Shown: positions 35,381 through 45,565, counted from the first letter of the stretch. The stretch: 64,000 bases of DNA from Chromobacterium sp. ATCC 53434 (GCF_002848345.1 NZ_CP025429.1:682001-746000), one strand, 5' to 3'. Notes: generated by a model not told the origin, from the sequence alone. Numbers and translations are program-made.

Positions 35381-35410
35381 ATTCTAACGCGGATGAGCGC
35401 CAAAACGCAA
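35381..35410 (-). promoter_or_regulatory. Predicted upp operon promoter
   Basis: On the minus strand TTGCGT (35410-35405) and TAGAAT (35386-35381) are separated by 18 bp. The expected start near 35375 gives a leader of about 100 nt that contains both hairpins. Confidence 0.5.
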
Positions 35411-35430
35411 AACCCGGCCGGAGCCGGGTT
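35411..35430 (-). terminator. Terminator of grxD
   Basis: Stem AACCCGGC / GCCGGGTT with a 4-nt loop just after the grxD stop; TTTTGCGTTTTGG follows on the minus strand. Confidence 0.7.
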
Positions 35431-35441
35431 GCTGGAAAGGC

Positions 35442-35753
35442 TTACAGCGCTTTCAGCAGGTCCTGCAGTTCGCCGTTCTGGAACATCTCGTACATGATGT
35501 CCGAACCGCCGACGAATTCTCCGTTCACGTACAGCTGCGGGATGGTCGGCCAGTTGGAGTAGTCCTTGATGCCCTGGCGGATGTCCGCGTCGCGCAGCAC
35601 GTCCACGGTCAGGAAATTCTCCACGCCACAGGCTTTCAGGATTTGCACCGCGCGCGACGAGAAGCCGCATTGCGGGAACTGGGCGGAGCCCTTCATGAAC
35701 AGCACCACCGGATTGGCGGAGACGGTCTGCTGGATATCTTGTTGAATCGACAT
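35442..35753 (-). CDS. grxD: Monothiol glutaredoxin, CGFS type
   Basis: A 103-residue Grx4/GrxD-type protein that carries and delivers [2Fe-2S] clusters together with BolA-family partners. The single active-site cysteine is Cys29 in QCGFSSRA, with the family's [19 protein letters not shown] glutathione-binding segment. The ATG at 35753 gives the normal N terminus; AAGGA is 9 nt upstream. Confidence 0.95.
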   Translation of the reverse strand: MSIQQDIQQTVSANPVVLFMKGSAQFPQCGFSSRAVQILKACGVENFLTVDVLRDADIRQGIKDYSNWPTIPQLYVNGEFVGGSDIMYEMFQNGELQDLLKAL

Positions 35754-35824
35754 GTTTAACAATCCTTGCGCTTTGGGCCGGCGGTTGCGCCGCCGGAAAT
35801 GTGCGATCTTTTCAATGGCTTATT

Positions 35825-37192
35825 CTACGTGCCGGCCGTGGGCTGGTCAATTTGCCTGGCCTTGGCCTGCCACTGGGGCAGGAACAGCCGGACCTGGCCT
35901 TCGTACAGCGCGCGGCGCGTCACCAGCCGCGACACCGATGCCGCCAGCAGCGCGGTGGCCATCAGCGGGATGATCATGCCGGAGGTGTCGGTCATTTCCA
36001 TCACGATGACGAAGCCGGTCATCGGCGCCCGCGTCATGCCGGCGAAGAAGCCGACCATGCCCAGCAAGACCACCATGGTCTGCGGCGCAGACGGCAGCAG
36101 CTCGGCCATATTGAGGCCGAAGCCGGCGCCGACGGCCAGCGACGGCGCGAACATGCCGCCGGGGACCGCGCTGATATTGCTGATGAACATCGACAACAGC
36201 TTCAGCACGCCGTAGTCCTGCAGCGCCGCGCCGTGTCCCTCGAGAATGTCGCGGGCGCGAAAGTAGCCGGTGCCGAAGGTGCTGCCGTGGCTGACGATGC
36301 CGATCACGGCCAGCGCCAGGCCGCAGCCGGCGGCGAAGCGCACCGGGTAGCGCAGGCGCCAGTCGTGCAGCGGGCCGGGCAGCCGTTGCGATAGCGCCAG
36401 CAGCACGCGGCAGGCCAGGCCGCCGAGGGCGCCGCCGACGACGCCGCATACCGGGATGGCCAGCCAGGCCTGCCGGCTGTCCATCGCCACGTGGACGATG
36501 CCGAAGTAGCTGTAGTTGCCGTTGATGGCGAAGGTGGTCAGGCCGGCGACGATGACCGACAGCAGGATGGTGGAGCTGGCGCGCATGTCGAAGGCGCGGC
36601 CCATTTCCTCTATCGCGAACACGATGCCGGCCAGCGGGGCGTTGAAGGCCGCGGCCACGCCGGCGGCGCCGCCGGCCAGGATGTAGCTGCGCGCGGCGCT
36701 GTCGTAGCGGCGGGCCGCCTGCCGGTTCAGCGAGTACTTGATCGCCGCGCCGACCTGGACGATGGGGCCCTCGTAGCCGAAGGTGGCGCCGGAGCTGATG
36801 CCGATCAGCGTCAGCAGCACCTTGCCGAAGGCGGCCTTCAGCGTGAAGCAATACTCGCGCAGCTTGCCCATGCCCGGTTCCAGCGCCGCGATCGATTGCG
36901 GAATGCCGCCGCCGGCGGAGCTGGGGAAGAAGCGGTGCATGATCCAGATCGCCAGCGCCAGGCCGGCCGGCGTGATCAGCAGGCTCCAGTACGGCGACGC
37001 GTCGTAGGCCTTGAAGAACAGGTCGTGCGACAGGTGGCTGCCCTGGGAGAACACATAGGCGACGATGCCGATCAGGATGGCGGCGATCCAGACCGGAACC
37101 TGGCGCTGCCAATGCGCGGCGGACAGATAGAGATGGCGCAGCCGGCGATTCACGCGCTGGCGTCTGGAACGGCGGAGTGGGCGATCCTGCAT
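35825..37192 (-). CDS. CLC-family chloride channel/antiporter
   Basis: A 455-residue CLC membrane protein, dimeric Cl-/H+ exchangers in bacteria. The gating glutamate is present in GYEGPIVQVGA (about residues 142-152) and the internal proton glutamate in FNAPLAGIVFAIEEMG. GGMFAPSLAVGAGFG is the third anion-binding block. The first block reads AGGGIPQ where E. coli ClcA has GSGIPE, so the anion-coordinating serine appears to be glycine. About 16-18 hydrophobic segments. Specificity is therefore left open. Confidence 0.9.
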   Translation of the reverse strand: MQDRPLRRSRRQRVNRRLRHLYLSAAHWQRQVPVWIAAILIGIVAYVFSQGSHLSHDLFFKAYDASPYWSLLITPAGLALAIWIMHRFFPSSAGGGIPQSIAALEPGMGKLREYCFTLKAAFGKVLLTLIGISSGATFGYEGPIVQVGAAIKYSLNRQAARRYDSAARSYILAGGAAGVAAAFNAPLAGIVFAIEEMGRAFDMRASSTILLSVIVAGLTTFAINGNYSYFGIVHVAMDSRQAWLAIPVCGVVGGALGGLACRVLLALSQRLPGPLHDWRLRYPVRFAAGCGLALAVIGIVSHGSTFGTGYFRARDILEGHGAALQDYGVLKLLSMFISNISAVPGGMFAPSLAVGAGFGLNMAELLPSAPQTMVVLLGMVGFFAGMTRAPMTGFVIVMEMTDTSGMIIPLMATALLAASVSRLVTRRALYEGQVRLFLPQWQAKARQIDQPTAGT

Positions 37193-37333
37193 CGGCTGAC
37201 GGCTCTCATGCGGCGTGGCGGGGCTCCGCCGGTGTTAATCATTTTTATCTAATATACTCTGTGTCGGCGCCGAACACGAGAGCGGCCCGCCTGCGCGTGG
37301 CAAACGGGCCGCGGTTTGCCGATCCGGCCCCGC

Positions 37334-38593
37334 TCAGGCCTGGCTGCGTTCCAGCACCGCGGCGAAGAAGCCGTCGGTGTTGTGCTGATGCGGTTTCAGT
37401 TCCAGATAGTCGCCGCATTGCAGCGGGATCTTCTGCTCGGCCAGCACCTCGTCCATCTTCACCAGGCGGAAGTCGGCGTGCTCGGCGAGGAAGGCCTCGA
37501 CGATGGCCTGGTTCTCCTGCGGCAGCAGGCTGCAGGTGGCGTAGACCAGACGGCCGCCGCTTTTCACCAGGCGAGAGGCGGAAGCCAGGATGGACGCCTG
37601 CTTGGCGTTCAGCTCGGCCACGCTGTCCGGGCTCTGGCGGAATTTCAGGTCCGGGTTGCGGCGCAAGGTTCCAAGGCCGGAGCACGGCGCGTCCACCAGC
37701 ACGCGGTCGGCCTTGCCGGCCAGGCGCTTCACCTTGGCGTCGTTCTCGTGCGCCAGCAATTGCGGGTGCACATTGGACAGGCCGGAGCGGGCCTGGCGCG
37801 GCTTGAAGTTGGCCAGGCGCTTTTCCGACACGTCAAACGCGTACAGGCGGCCGCTGGAGGCCATCTGCGCGCCCAGCAGCAGCGTCTTGCCGCCGGCGCC
37901 GGCGCAGAAGTCCACCACCATCTCGCCGCGGCGGGCGCCGGTGATCAGGCCCAGGAGCTGGCTGCCCTCGTCCTGCACCTCGAAGGCGCCGGACTTGAAC
38001 AACTCGTGCTTGGACAGCGCCGGCTTGTCGCGCAGGCGGATGCCGATAGGCGAGTACGGCGTCGCCTCGCAGGCGATGCCCTCGGCGTTCAGACGGTCCA
38101 GCAGCTCCTCGCGCCGTATCTTCAGCGTGTTGACGCGCAGGTCCAGCGGCGCCATCGACATCAGGCCCTGGCCCAGCGCCTCCACCGCTTCCGGCGTCTG
38201 CTCGCCGAGGCGCTCTATCACCCATTGCGGCAGCTCGGCGCGGATTTCCAGGCTGTCTTCCAGCGCCTTGCCCTTGACGGTGCCCAGCCATTCGCGCTCG
38301 CCGGCGCTGGTGGCCTCGGTCAATTCCTTGACGTTCAGCTTGTTGAACTTCATCAGCGCCACCAGCGCCAGTCGGCGCGGCGTCGCTTTTTCCGGCGCGA
38401 TCAGCGCGCGCAGCTGGATCAGCCGGCGCAGCGCGCCGAAGGCGGTCTCGGCGATCAGATGGCGGTCGTTGCCGCCCAGTCTGCTGTGTTCGCGGAAGTA
38501 GGCGGACAGCACGGCGTCGGCCGGGCGGTCGAAGCGGGTCATCTGGCCGATGACGGTTTCCAGGTGTTTCAGTTGGCTATGGCTAATGTGCAT
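37334..38593 (-). CDS. RsmB/NOP-family RNA m5C methyltransferase
   Basis: A 419-residue SAM-dependent RNA cytosine-5 methyltransferase. After an N-terminal NusB-like region, the Rossmann core shows VVDFCAGAGGKTLLLGA for SAM binding, the motif IV cysteine in VDAPCSGLGTLRRNPDLK and the catalytic motif VI cysteine in YATCSLLPQENQ. It is similar to RsmB, but the N-terminal region is shorter and different, so the exact target (16S rRNA or other) is not assigned. Its start overlaps the end of the DUF3108 gene by 11 bp. Confidence 0.9.
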   Translation of the reverse strand: MHISHSQLKHLETVIGQMTRFDRPADAVLSAYFREHSRLGGNDRHLIAETAFGALRRLIQLRALIAPEKATPRRLALVALMKFNKLNVKELTEATSAGEREWLGTVKGKALEDSLEIRAELPQWVIERLGEQTPEAVEALGQGLMSMAPLDLRVNTLKIRREELLDRLNAEGIACEATPYSPIGIRLRDKPALSKHELFKSGAFEVQDEGSQLLGLITGARRGEMVVDFCAGAGGKTLLLGAQMASSGRLYAFDVSEKRLANFKPRQARSGLSNVHPQLLAHENDAKVKRLAGKADRVLVDAPCSGLGTLRRNPDLKFRQSPDSVAELNAKQASILASASRLVKSGGRLVYATCSLLPQENQAIVEAFLAEHADFRLVKMDEVLAEQKIPLQCGDYLELKPHQHNTDGFFAAVLERSQA

Positions 38594-39713
38594 TTTTGTT
38601 CCGTATCGTCGGTTGCGGCGGCAATTCCCACTGCCGCTTGCCGTTCACATCTATGCGGATCGCTTTCAGCTCGATCCGCTTGTCCTTGTCGGCGCGCAGT
38701 ATGCGCACCGGCAAATTGGCGAAATCCGGGGCCAGCCAGAACTCGGTGACGTCTCCGTCGCCCTGGGCGCGGAACACGATCACGCGCATCTTGCCGGCGC
38801 CGGTGTCGTAGTCGAAGGCGCCGGCGGGCGCCATCGGGTATTCGTAGACCTTCTTGGCGGTGGTGATCTGTATCGGCGCGGAGCCCAGATCGCCGCCTTT
38901 CAGCGCCAGTTGGAAAGCCAGGCTGAACGCGTCCTGCGCGCCGGGCTTCAGCGGTAGCTGCTTGTCCTCGCTGCCGCCGTAGCGCAGCAGGCCGGCCTCG
39001 TAATCGAAGCGGGCCGCCTCCTTCAGATCGCCGCCGCGGAACGACTGGATGCTGTCCGGCCGCAGTCCCGACTTGTCTATCGTCCCTTGTGCAAGATAGC
39101 GCAGCTTGGGGCCGATGATGGGACTGACGGTGATGTCGAGCCGGTAATGCCCCTGGTCGCGCTGCCAGTCCAGGTTGCCGAAGCCGACCATCGCCGACCC
39201 CCAATAGCCCTGGTAGCGTATCTGGGCGGCGGCCGGAAACTGTCGCTGCGGCGTGTCCGGATGCAGGAAGCCGGCGTTGTCGGCGCTGTCCTTGCTGGGC
39301 GGGACGGACGCCGCCGGCGCGCTGGCCGCCCGGCTGGTTTCGGCCGCCGACGCGATTTCCGCCGCCGGCGCGGAACTGGCCCGCGAGGCCGAGGCCTCAG
39401 CCGTCGGCGCCGAGGCCGGCTTGGCCTGTTCCACAGGTTTGGAAGCCTCGCGCTTGCGGGCCGGCTTCGGTTTCGGTTTGGACTTCGGCGTCGGCGCCTC
39501 CGCCGGCGGCAGGCTGACGCCGGCCGTGGCCGGCTTCGGCGGCGCGGCCGGTTCGTCCAGCCGCATCGCCTGCATCTTGACGTCTATCTTCTCGAGCTTG
39601 GGCTCTTCCGCCGGCGGTGCGCTGATCGCGGGCAACAGGTCGGAGCCGAGCAGCGCGAGGTGCAGCAGCAGCGACAGGACGAGGGCGATCAGCAGCAGAC
39701 GGCGACGGGTCAT
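38583..39713 (-). CDS. DUF3108 protein with N-terminal membrane anchor and Pro/Ala-rich linker
   Basis: A 376-residue envelope protein. A single hydrophobic segment at about residues 5-27 is followed by a long Pro/Ala/Lys/Ser-rich periplasmic linker (about 35-145, with KSKPKPKPARKRE), then a beta-rich DUF3108 domain starting near YQGYWGSAMVGFGNLDW. The architecture recalls TonB-like spanning proteins. Function unknown. The ATG immediately follows the purN TAA, and the gene overlaps the methyltransferase downstream. Confidence 0.85.
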   Translation of the reverse strand: MTRRRLLLIALVLSLLLHLALLGSDLLPAISAPPAEEPKLEKIDVKMQAMRLDEPAAPPKPATAGVSLPPAEAPTPKSKPKPKPARKREASKPVEQAKPASAPTAEASASRASSAPAAEIASAAETSRAASAPAASVPPSKDSADNAGFLHPDTPQRQFPAAAQIRYQGYWGSAMVGFGNLDWQRDQGHYRLDITVSPIIGPKLRYLAQGTIDKSGLRPDSIQSFRGGDLKEAARFDYEAGLLRYGGSEDKQLPLKPGAQDAFSLAFQLALKGGDLGSAPIQITTAKKVYEYPMAPAGAFDYDTGAGKMRVIVFRAQGDGDVTEFWLAPDFANLPVRILRADKDKRIELKAIRIDVNGKRQWELPPQPTIRNKNAH

Positions 39714-40355
39714 TTAGGCCTTGCTTGAGGGTGCGGGCGACAGCAGGCTGGCGACAACGCCGGGACCGCCGGCCACCTTGCCGCCCACCACGGCGATCTC
39801 GCCGGCGACGAAGCGGCGCACCGCTTCCGGGTACAGCTGGTGTTCCAGTGTCAGCACGCGCGCGGCCAGGCTGTCCGGCGTGTCGTCGTCGAGCACGCTG
39901 ACCGCGCCCTGGGCGACGATGGGGCCGTGATCCAGCTCGGCGGTGACGAAGTGTACCGTGCATCCGGCCAGTTTGCAGCCCATTTCCAGCGCGCGCTCGT
40001 GGGTGTGCAGGCCGGGAAAGGCCGGCAGCAGCGATGGATGGATGTTCATCATCCGGCCTTCGTAGCGGCGGGTGAAGCCTTCGCCCAGGATGCGCATGAA
40101 GCCGGCCAGCACCACCAGATCGGGCGCGTGGGCGTCTATCGCCCCGGCCAGCGCGGCGTCGAAAGCCCCGCGGCTGGCGTAGGCCTTGTGATCCAGCGCC
40201 GCCGTGGCGATGCCGCGTTCGGCAGCCCAGGCGAGACCGGCCGCGTCCGGCCGGTTGGCGATCACAGCGGCGACGCGGGCGCCGGGAACGGCGGCTTCGA
40301 CGATGGCCTGCATATTGGAGCCGCGGCCGGAAATCAGGATGACGATGTTTTTCAT
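39714..40355 (-). CDS. purN: Phosphoribosylglycinamide formyltransferase
   Basis: A 213-residue enzyme transferring the formyl group from 10-formyl-tetrahydrofolate to GAR in purine synthesis. ISGRGSNMQAI at the N terminus, the catalytic MNIHPSLLPAFPG and CTVHFVTAELDHGP are diagnostic, with the conserved Asn, His and Asp of the active site. Downstream of purM in one operon with a 93-bp gap. Confidence 0.97.
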   Translation of the reverse strand: MKNIVILISGRGSNMQAIVEAAVPGARVAAVIANRPDAAGLAWAAERGIATAALDHKAYASRGAFDAALAGAIDAHAPDLVVLAGFMRILGEGFTRRYEGRMMNIHPSLLPAFPGLHTHERALEMGCKLAGCTVHFVTAELDHGPIVAQGAVSVLDDDTPDSLAARVLTLEHQLYPEAVRRFVAGEIAVVGGKVAGGPGVVASLLSPAPSSKA

Positions 40356-40448
40356 ATGCCGATGTTTATCGAGTTCGCTTTGGCATCCGCCAAATGACAA
40401 GCGCCGCCGGCGGGGCCAGCGGCGCGCAGCGCTACGAGGCGGGTCGCC

Positions 40449-41486
<1,038 letters not shown>

Positions 41487-41725
41487 GAGAAACTCGCTTT
41501 CTGCAAACTTGAAATATTTTTACATCAAGCTTTCGCCGGTGCGAAAGCACTGTATTTTAACTGAAAATCGGCAAAAAGGCTGGTGTGGCGGGCGGTCTTT
41601 CGCCGGCGGGGCCGCCATTTGCCGATGTCATCAATGTTGTCAGGGAAAATGGCGGTTCCAAGCGGGGCCCGACTCAGCGTAAAATCGGCACATTGACGTT
41701 TAGCACGCAACGCAGCACCGCAAAC

Positions 41726-42400
41726 TTGGACCAGCTCGTACTCGATCTCACGCCCACGCCGCTGCCGGCCTTCGATAATTTCCTGGCCGAGCGCAACCGC
41801 GAAGTGATCACCGCCCTGACCGCCACCGAAGGCGAACGCTTCATTTATCTGTGGGGCGAGCCCGGTTGCGGCAAGACCCATCTGCTGCAGGCCTGGATCG
41901 CCCACGCCGAGCGGCTGGGGCGCGCCGCCATTTATCTGGACGGCAAGGGCGACCATCTGCCGGATTTCGCCCGCGAGGCCAGCTTCATCGCCGTCGACCA
42001 TGTCGACGATTTGGCGCCGGACGACCAGATCATGCTGTTCTCGTTCTACAACTCGCTGAAAGAGGGCGGGGAGGGCAGGCTGCTGATGGCCGGACGCAAG
42101 CCGCCGGTGGCGCTGTCGGTGCGCGACGATCTGCGCACCCGCCTCGGCTGGGGCCTGGTGCTGGAGGTGAAGGCCCTGTCCGACGACGACAAGCTGGCGG
42201 CCTTGCGCAGCCACGCCGCCAACCGTCAGCTGTCGATACCCGACGACGTCTACCGCTACCTGCTCACCCATTGGCGGCGCGACCTGACCAGCCTGATCTC
42301 GATGATAGACATGCTGGACCGCTACTCGCTGGCGCTGAGGCGCCCGATCACCGTGCCGCTGGTGAAAAACGTTTTGCAAACCGCCACACCGGAATCATGA
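41726..42400 (+). CDS. hda: DnaA regulatory inactivator Hda
   Basis: A 224-residue AAA+ protein related to DnaA domain III that, with the beta clamp, promotes ATP hydrolysis by DnaA after initiation. The N-terminal clamp-binding motif is visible as LDQLVLDL, then LPAFDNFLAERN and Walker A WGEPGCGKTHLLQA. I chose the TTG at 41726, because the clamp motif normally lies at the very N terminus and no ATG is in frame. The longer open frame begins at a GTG (41585) inside the upstream gap. It overlaps the HAD gene by ATGA. Confidence 0.88.
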   Translation: MDQLVLDLTPTPLPAFDNFLAERNREVITALTATEGERFIYLWGEPGCGKTHLLQAWIAHAERLGRAAIYLDGKGDHLPDFAREASFIAVDHVDDLAPDDQIMLFSFYNSLKEGGEGRLLMAGRKPPVALSVRDDLRTRLGWGLVLEVKALSDDDKLAALRSHAANRQLSIPDDVYRYLLTHWRRDLTSLISMIDMLDRYSLALRRPITVPLVKNVLQTATPES

Positions 42401-43089
42401 CGACCGCCACCCCCGCCAAACGCCGACTCGCCCTGTTCGACCTGGACCACACGCTGATCGCCGGCGACTCCGACTTCGAATGGCCGCGCTTCCTGATCAA
42501 GCGCGGCATCCTCGACGCCGCCCAGTACGACGAGCGCAACAGCTACTTCTACAGCCAGTACCAGAACGGCACGCTGGACATGAACGAGTATCTGGCGTTC
42601 ATCCTGGCGCCGCTGACGCGCTTCTCGCGCCGCCAGCTGGACGAATTGCACGCCGACTACCTGGAAAACCACATCAAGCCGCTGATCCCGAGCAAGGCGC
42701 GCGAACGGCTGGCCGCGCACCGCGCCGAAGGCGACCAGATCGTCATCATCACCGCGACCAATCGTTTCATCACCGGACCGATCGCGCGCGAGCTGGGCGT
42801 CGAGCACCTGATCGCGATCGAGCTGGAGGAGGATGCCGCCGGCAACTTCACCGGCCGTCCGACCGGCGTCTTGAGCTTCAGGGAAGGCAAGATCACCCGC
42901 ATCGAGCAGTGGCTGGCCGAGCGCGGCGAAAGCTGGGACAGCTACGGCGAGAGCTTCTTCTACAGCGATTCGCACAACGACCTGCCGCTGATGAAGCTGG
43001 TCGACCATCCGGTGGCGGTGGACGCCGACGACAAGCTGCGGGCGCATGCCGAGCAGCATGGCTGGCCGGTGATCTCTCTACGAGATTGA
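42397..43089 (+). CDS. HAD-superfamily IB phosphatase (SerB-like)
   Basis: A 230-residue phosphatase. Motif I is LFDLDHTLIAGDSD (nucleophile Asp), motif II is the Thr in IITATNRF, and motif III/IV is FYSDSHNDLPLM. A cap domain lies between. It resembles phosphoserine-phosphatase-like HAD-IB hydrolases that often follow hda in beta-proteobacteria. Substrate not deducible. Translationally coupled to hda. Confidence 0.9.
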   Translation: MTTATPAKRRLALFDLDHTLIAGDSDFEWPRFLIKRGILDAAQYDERNSYFYSQYQNGTLDMNEYLAFILAPLTRFSRRQLDELHADYLENHIKPLIPSKARERLAAHRAEGDQIVIITATNRFITGPIARELGVEHLIAIELEEDAAGNFTGRPTGVLSFREGKITRIEQWLAERGESWDSYGESFFYSDSHNDLPLMKLVDHPVAVDADDKLRAHAEQHGWPVISLRD

Positions 43090-43209
43090 TCGCGCCGGAC
43101 AAGACACCCGATGCGGCGTTGCGCCGCCTTGCCGTACGATGTGTACTGTCTGCGGCGGCGCGCCTTGCCTCGAGCGCCTTGTCCGCCGCTTTTGTTTTAT
43201 ATGACTTTT

Positions 43210-43240
43210 ACAGCCTGCCGCCTTCGTGGCAGGCTGTTTT
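43210..43240 (+). terminator. Terminator of the hda operon
   Basis: A 10-bp stem ACAGCCTGCC / GGCAGGCTGT with an 8-nt loop and four T; only 22 bp before the next start codon. Confidence 0.75.
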
Positions 43241-43261
43241 CTTATCGGCAGAAAGGAAAGC

Positions 43262-44140
43262 ATGATGGACGCCCTGCAGGATTTTCTGCGCCGCGCCGAG
43301 GCGGTGCTGTCCCGGCTGGAACCGATGCTGCCGCCGCCGCGGCGCGAGCCGGATTGGAGCGCCCAGGCCTTCCGCTGGCACCGCCAGGGCCTGGCCGGCT
43401 GGCTGGAGGCCGTGCGCGAGCCGCATGCGGTCGACGCCGACCGCCTGGCCGCGGTGGACGCCCAGCGCGAGCAGCTGCTGGCCAATACCCGCCAGTTCGT
43501 CGCCGGCCTGCCGGCCAACAATGTGCTGCTGACCGGCGCGCGCGGCACCGGCAAGTCTTCGTTGGTCAAGGCCTTGCTGCCCTTGTTCGGCGATGACGGC
43601 CTGCGGCTGATCGAGATAGACCGCGAGCATCTGGCCGATCTGCCGCAACTGGTGGAACTGCTGGCCGGCCGGCCGGAGCGCTTCGTGCTGTTCTGCGACG
43701 ATCTGTCGTTCGAGAACGGCGACGCCGGCTACAAGGCGTTGAAGAGCGCGCTGGACGGCAGCCTCGCGCGCCGCTGCGACAATCTGCTGGTGTACGCGAC
43801 GTCGAACCGCCGCCACCTGCTGCCGGAACCGATGTCGGACAACCGCGAAGGCTGGCTGCATGACGGCGAGATCCACCCCGGCGAGGCGGTGGAGGAGAAG
43901 GTGTCGCTGTCCGACCGTTTCGGCCTGTGGCTGTCCTTCTATCCGTTCGACCAGGACGCCTATCTGGCGGCGGTCAAGGAATGGCTGGGCCATTACGGCC
44001 TGAAATACGGCGACAAGGCCGAGCGCGCGGCCCTGCAGTGGAGCCTGGCGCGCGGCAGCCGCTCCGGCCGCGTCGCCTGGCAGTTCGCCTGCCATTGGGC
44101 CGGCAGCCAGAAGCTGGCCAGGCGCGGCGGCAAGAAATGA
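43262..44140 (+). CDS. DUF815-type AAA+ ATPase
   Basis: A 292-residue ATP-binding protein. The Walker A motif GARGTGKSS lies at about residue 95, and a Walker B-like VLFCDDLSFE at about 150, with sensor-like LLVYATSNRRHLLPE near 180. The N-terminal about 80 residues are helical. Members of this family are uncharacterised, with a presumed remodelling role. AAGGAAAGC precedes two adjacent ATGs; the first is used. It is followed by the Nudix gene after about 40 bp. Confidence 0.88.
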   Translation: MMDALQDFLRRAEAVLSRLEPMLPPPRREPDWSAQAFRWHRQGLAGWLEAVREPHAVDADRLAAVDAQREQLLANTRQFVAGLPANNVLLTGARGTGKSSLVKALLPLFGDDGLRLIEIDREHLADLPQLVELLAGRPERFVLFCDDLSFENGDAGYKALKSALDGSLARRCDNLLVYATSNRRHLLPEPMSDNREGWLHDGEIHPGEAVEEKVSLSDRFGLWLSFYPFDQDAYLAAVKEWLGHYGLKYGDKAERAALQWSLARGSRSGRVAWQFACHWAGSQKLARRGGKK

Positions 44141-44180
44141 ATACCGGGCGGCGCACGCCCATAGCTGATAAATCGAAGAC

Positions 44181-45116
44181 ATGACGAGCAACAAGATCAT
44201 AGATGTGGTGGCCGGCGCGCTGATGCGGCCGGATGGCAGCTTCATGCTGGGCAACCGCCCGGAGGGCAAGCCCTACGCCGGCTACTGGGAGTTTCCGGGC
44301 GGCAAGGTGGAGGCCGGCGAGACGCCGCTGGCGGCGCTGAAGCGCGAGTTCCACGAGGAGATGGGCATCGCGGTCACCGCCGCCACGCCATGGCTGACCA
44401 AGATCCATCATTACGAGCACGCCTCGGTGCACCTGCGCTTCTTCCGCATCTGGGACTGGCAGGGCGAGCCGCAGTCGCGCGAGGGCCAGGCTTTCGCCTG
44501 GCAGACGCCGGGCCGGCTGACGGTGGAGCCGATGCTGCCGGCCAACGGCCCGATATTGAAGTCGCTGGCGCTGCCGGCCTGCCACGCGATCACCTGCGCG
44601 GCCGAGATCGGCGTCGAGGCGCAGCTGGAGCGGCTGGCCGAGCGCGACTGGGGCCTGGTGCAGGTGCGCGAGCCGCAGATGGCGCGCGAGGCGCTGGCCG
44701 ACTTCGTCGCCCGCGCCGCCGCCATCGTCCGCCCGCGCGGCGGCAAGCTGGTCGTCAACGCCGATCCGGCCTGGCTGGCCGGCTGGCCGGTCGACGGCGT
44801 GCACCTGAACGGCGCGCGGCTGGCGGCGCTGGACGCCAGGCCGGCGTTCGACTGGGTCGGCGCGTCGATACACGGCGCGGCCGAGTTGGCGCGCGCCGGC
44901 GAGCTGGGGCTGGACTACGCGCTGCTGAGCCCGGTCGCGCCGACGGCCAGCCATCCGGGCGCCGCCGTGCTGGGCTGGGACGGCTTCGCCGCCTGTCTGG
45001 CCGGCGAGGTGCCGCTGCCGGTATACGCGCTGGGCGGCCTGGATGCCGGCGATCTGGACGCGGCGCGCGCGCGCGGCGCCCACGGCGTCGCGCTGATGCG
45101 GGGAGCGTGGCGATGA
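44181..45116 (+). CDS. Nudix hydrolase (MutT-like) fused to a thiamine-phosphate-synthase-like domain
   Basis: A 311-residue two-domain protein. The N-terminal half is a MutT-type Nudix hydrolase with the complete box GGKVEAGETPLAALKREF then HEEMGI (about residues 37-60), likely cleaning 8-oxo-dGTP. From about residue 130, a TIM-barrel domain like ThiE/TenI is seen (WGLVQVREPQM, VVNADPAWL, GVHLNGARL, VGASIHG, YALLSPVAPTASHPGAAVLGW). This fusion is widespread in beta- and gamma-proteobacteria, and the second domain's activity is unproven. It overlaps the next gene by 4 bp. Confidence 0.92.
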   Translation: MTSNKIIDVVAGALMRPDGSFMLGNRPEGKPYAGYWEFPGGKVEAGETPLAALKREFHEEMGIAVTAATPWLTKIHHYEHASVHLRFFRIWDWQGEPQSREGQAFAWQTPGRLTVEPMLPANGPILKSLALPACHAITCAAEIGVEAQLERLAERDWGLVQVREPQMAREALADFVARAAAIVRPRGGKLVVNADPAWLAGWPVDGVHLNGARLAALDARPAFDWVGASIHGAAELARAGELGLDYALLSPVAPTASHPGAAVLGWDGFAACLAGEVPLPVYALGGLDAGDLDAARARGAHGVALMRGAWR

Positions 45117-45547
45117 CGGCGAAGCAGCGCAAGCTGCTGTTGCTCGGCGTCGCGCTGCTGGTTTTCGGCGCGCTGAAATTCGGACTGATCTACTGGTATC
45201 TGCACAAGAAGCCGGCGGCGCCGGCCGCGCAGCGGCTGTCTTGCGCGGTCGCCGACGGCGCGGTCTGTCCGCTGCCCGGCGGCGGCGGCCTCCGTTTCGA
45301 GACGGCGCCGGCGCACGGCCAGCCGTTCGTGATGCGGCTGGACGGCGTGGCGGCGGAGACGGCGCCGACGGCCGACTTCACGATGCCGCAGATGGACATG
45401 GGATTCAACCGCTACACCTTCGTCCGCGACGGCGCCGGCTGGCGGGCCACGGCGACGCTGCCGATGTGCGTCAGCGGCAGCCGCCGCTGGCAGGTCGAGG
45501 TGAAACTGGGGGACAAGGCCTATCTGCTGCCGTTCGACGTCCGCTGA
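45113..45547 (+). CDS. Membrane-anchored periplasmic protein of unknown function
   Basis: A 144-residue protein with one N-terminal helix (about residues 8-28) and a beta-rich periplasmic domain. Cysteines lie in LSCAVADGAVC and in TLPMCVSGSRRW. The stretch ADFTMPQMDMGFNRYTF and the final WQVEVKLGDKAYLLPF suggest an immunoglobulin-like fold of the YtkA/FixH sort, possibly metal-related given the Met-rich segment, but this is tentative. Starts inside the Nudix stop codon. Confidence 0.75.
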   Translation: MTAKQRKLLLLGVALLVFGALKFGLIYWYLHKKPAAPAAQRLSCAVADGAVCPLPGGGGLRFETAPAHGQPFVMRLDGVAAETAPTADFTMPQMDMGFNRYTFVRDGAGWRATATLPMCVSGSRRWQVEVKLGDKAYLLPFDVR

Positions 45548-45565
45548 GCGGCGCGGCCGGCCATG

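Noticed and set aside
37193-37333. Hairpin GCGGCCCG / CGGGCCGC as terminator of the methyltransferase gene
   Set aside because: Loop is long and no T tract follows in either direction.
43090-43261. Small ORFs between the HAD gene and the AAA gene
   Set aside because: No ribosome site or coherent product; the region holds a terminator and the next gene's ribosome site.
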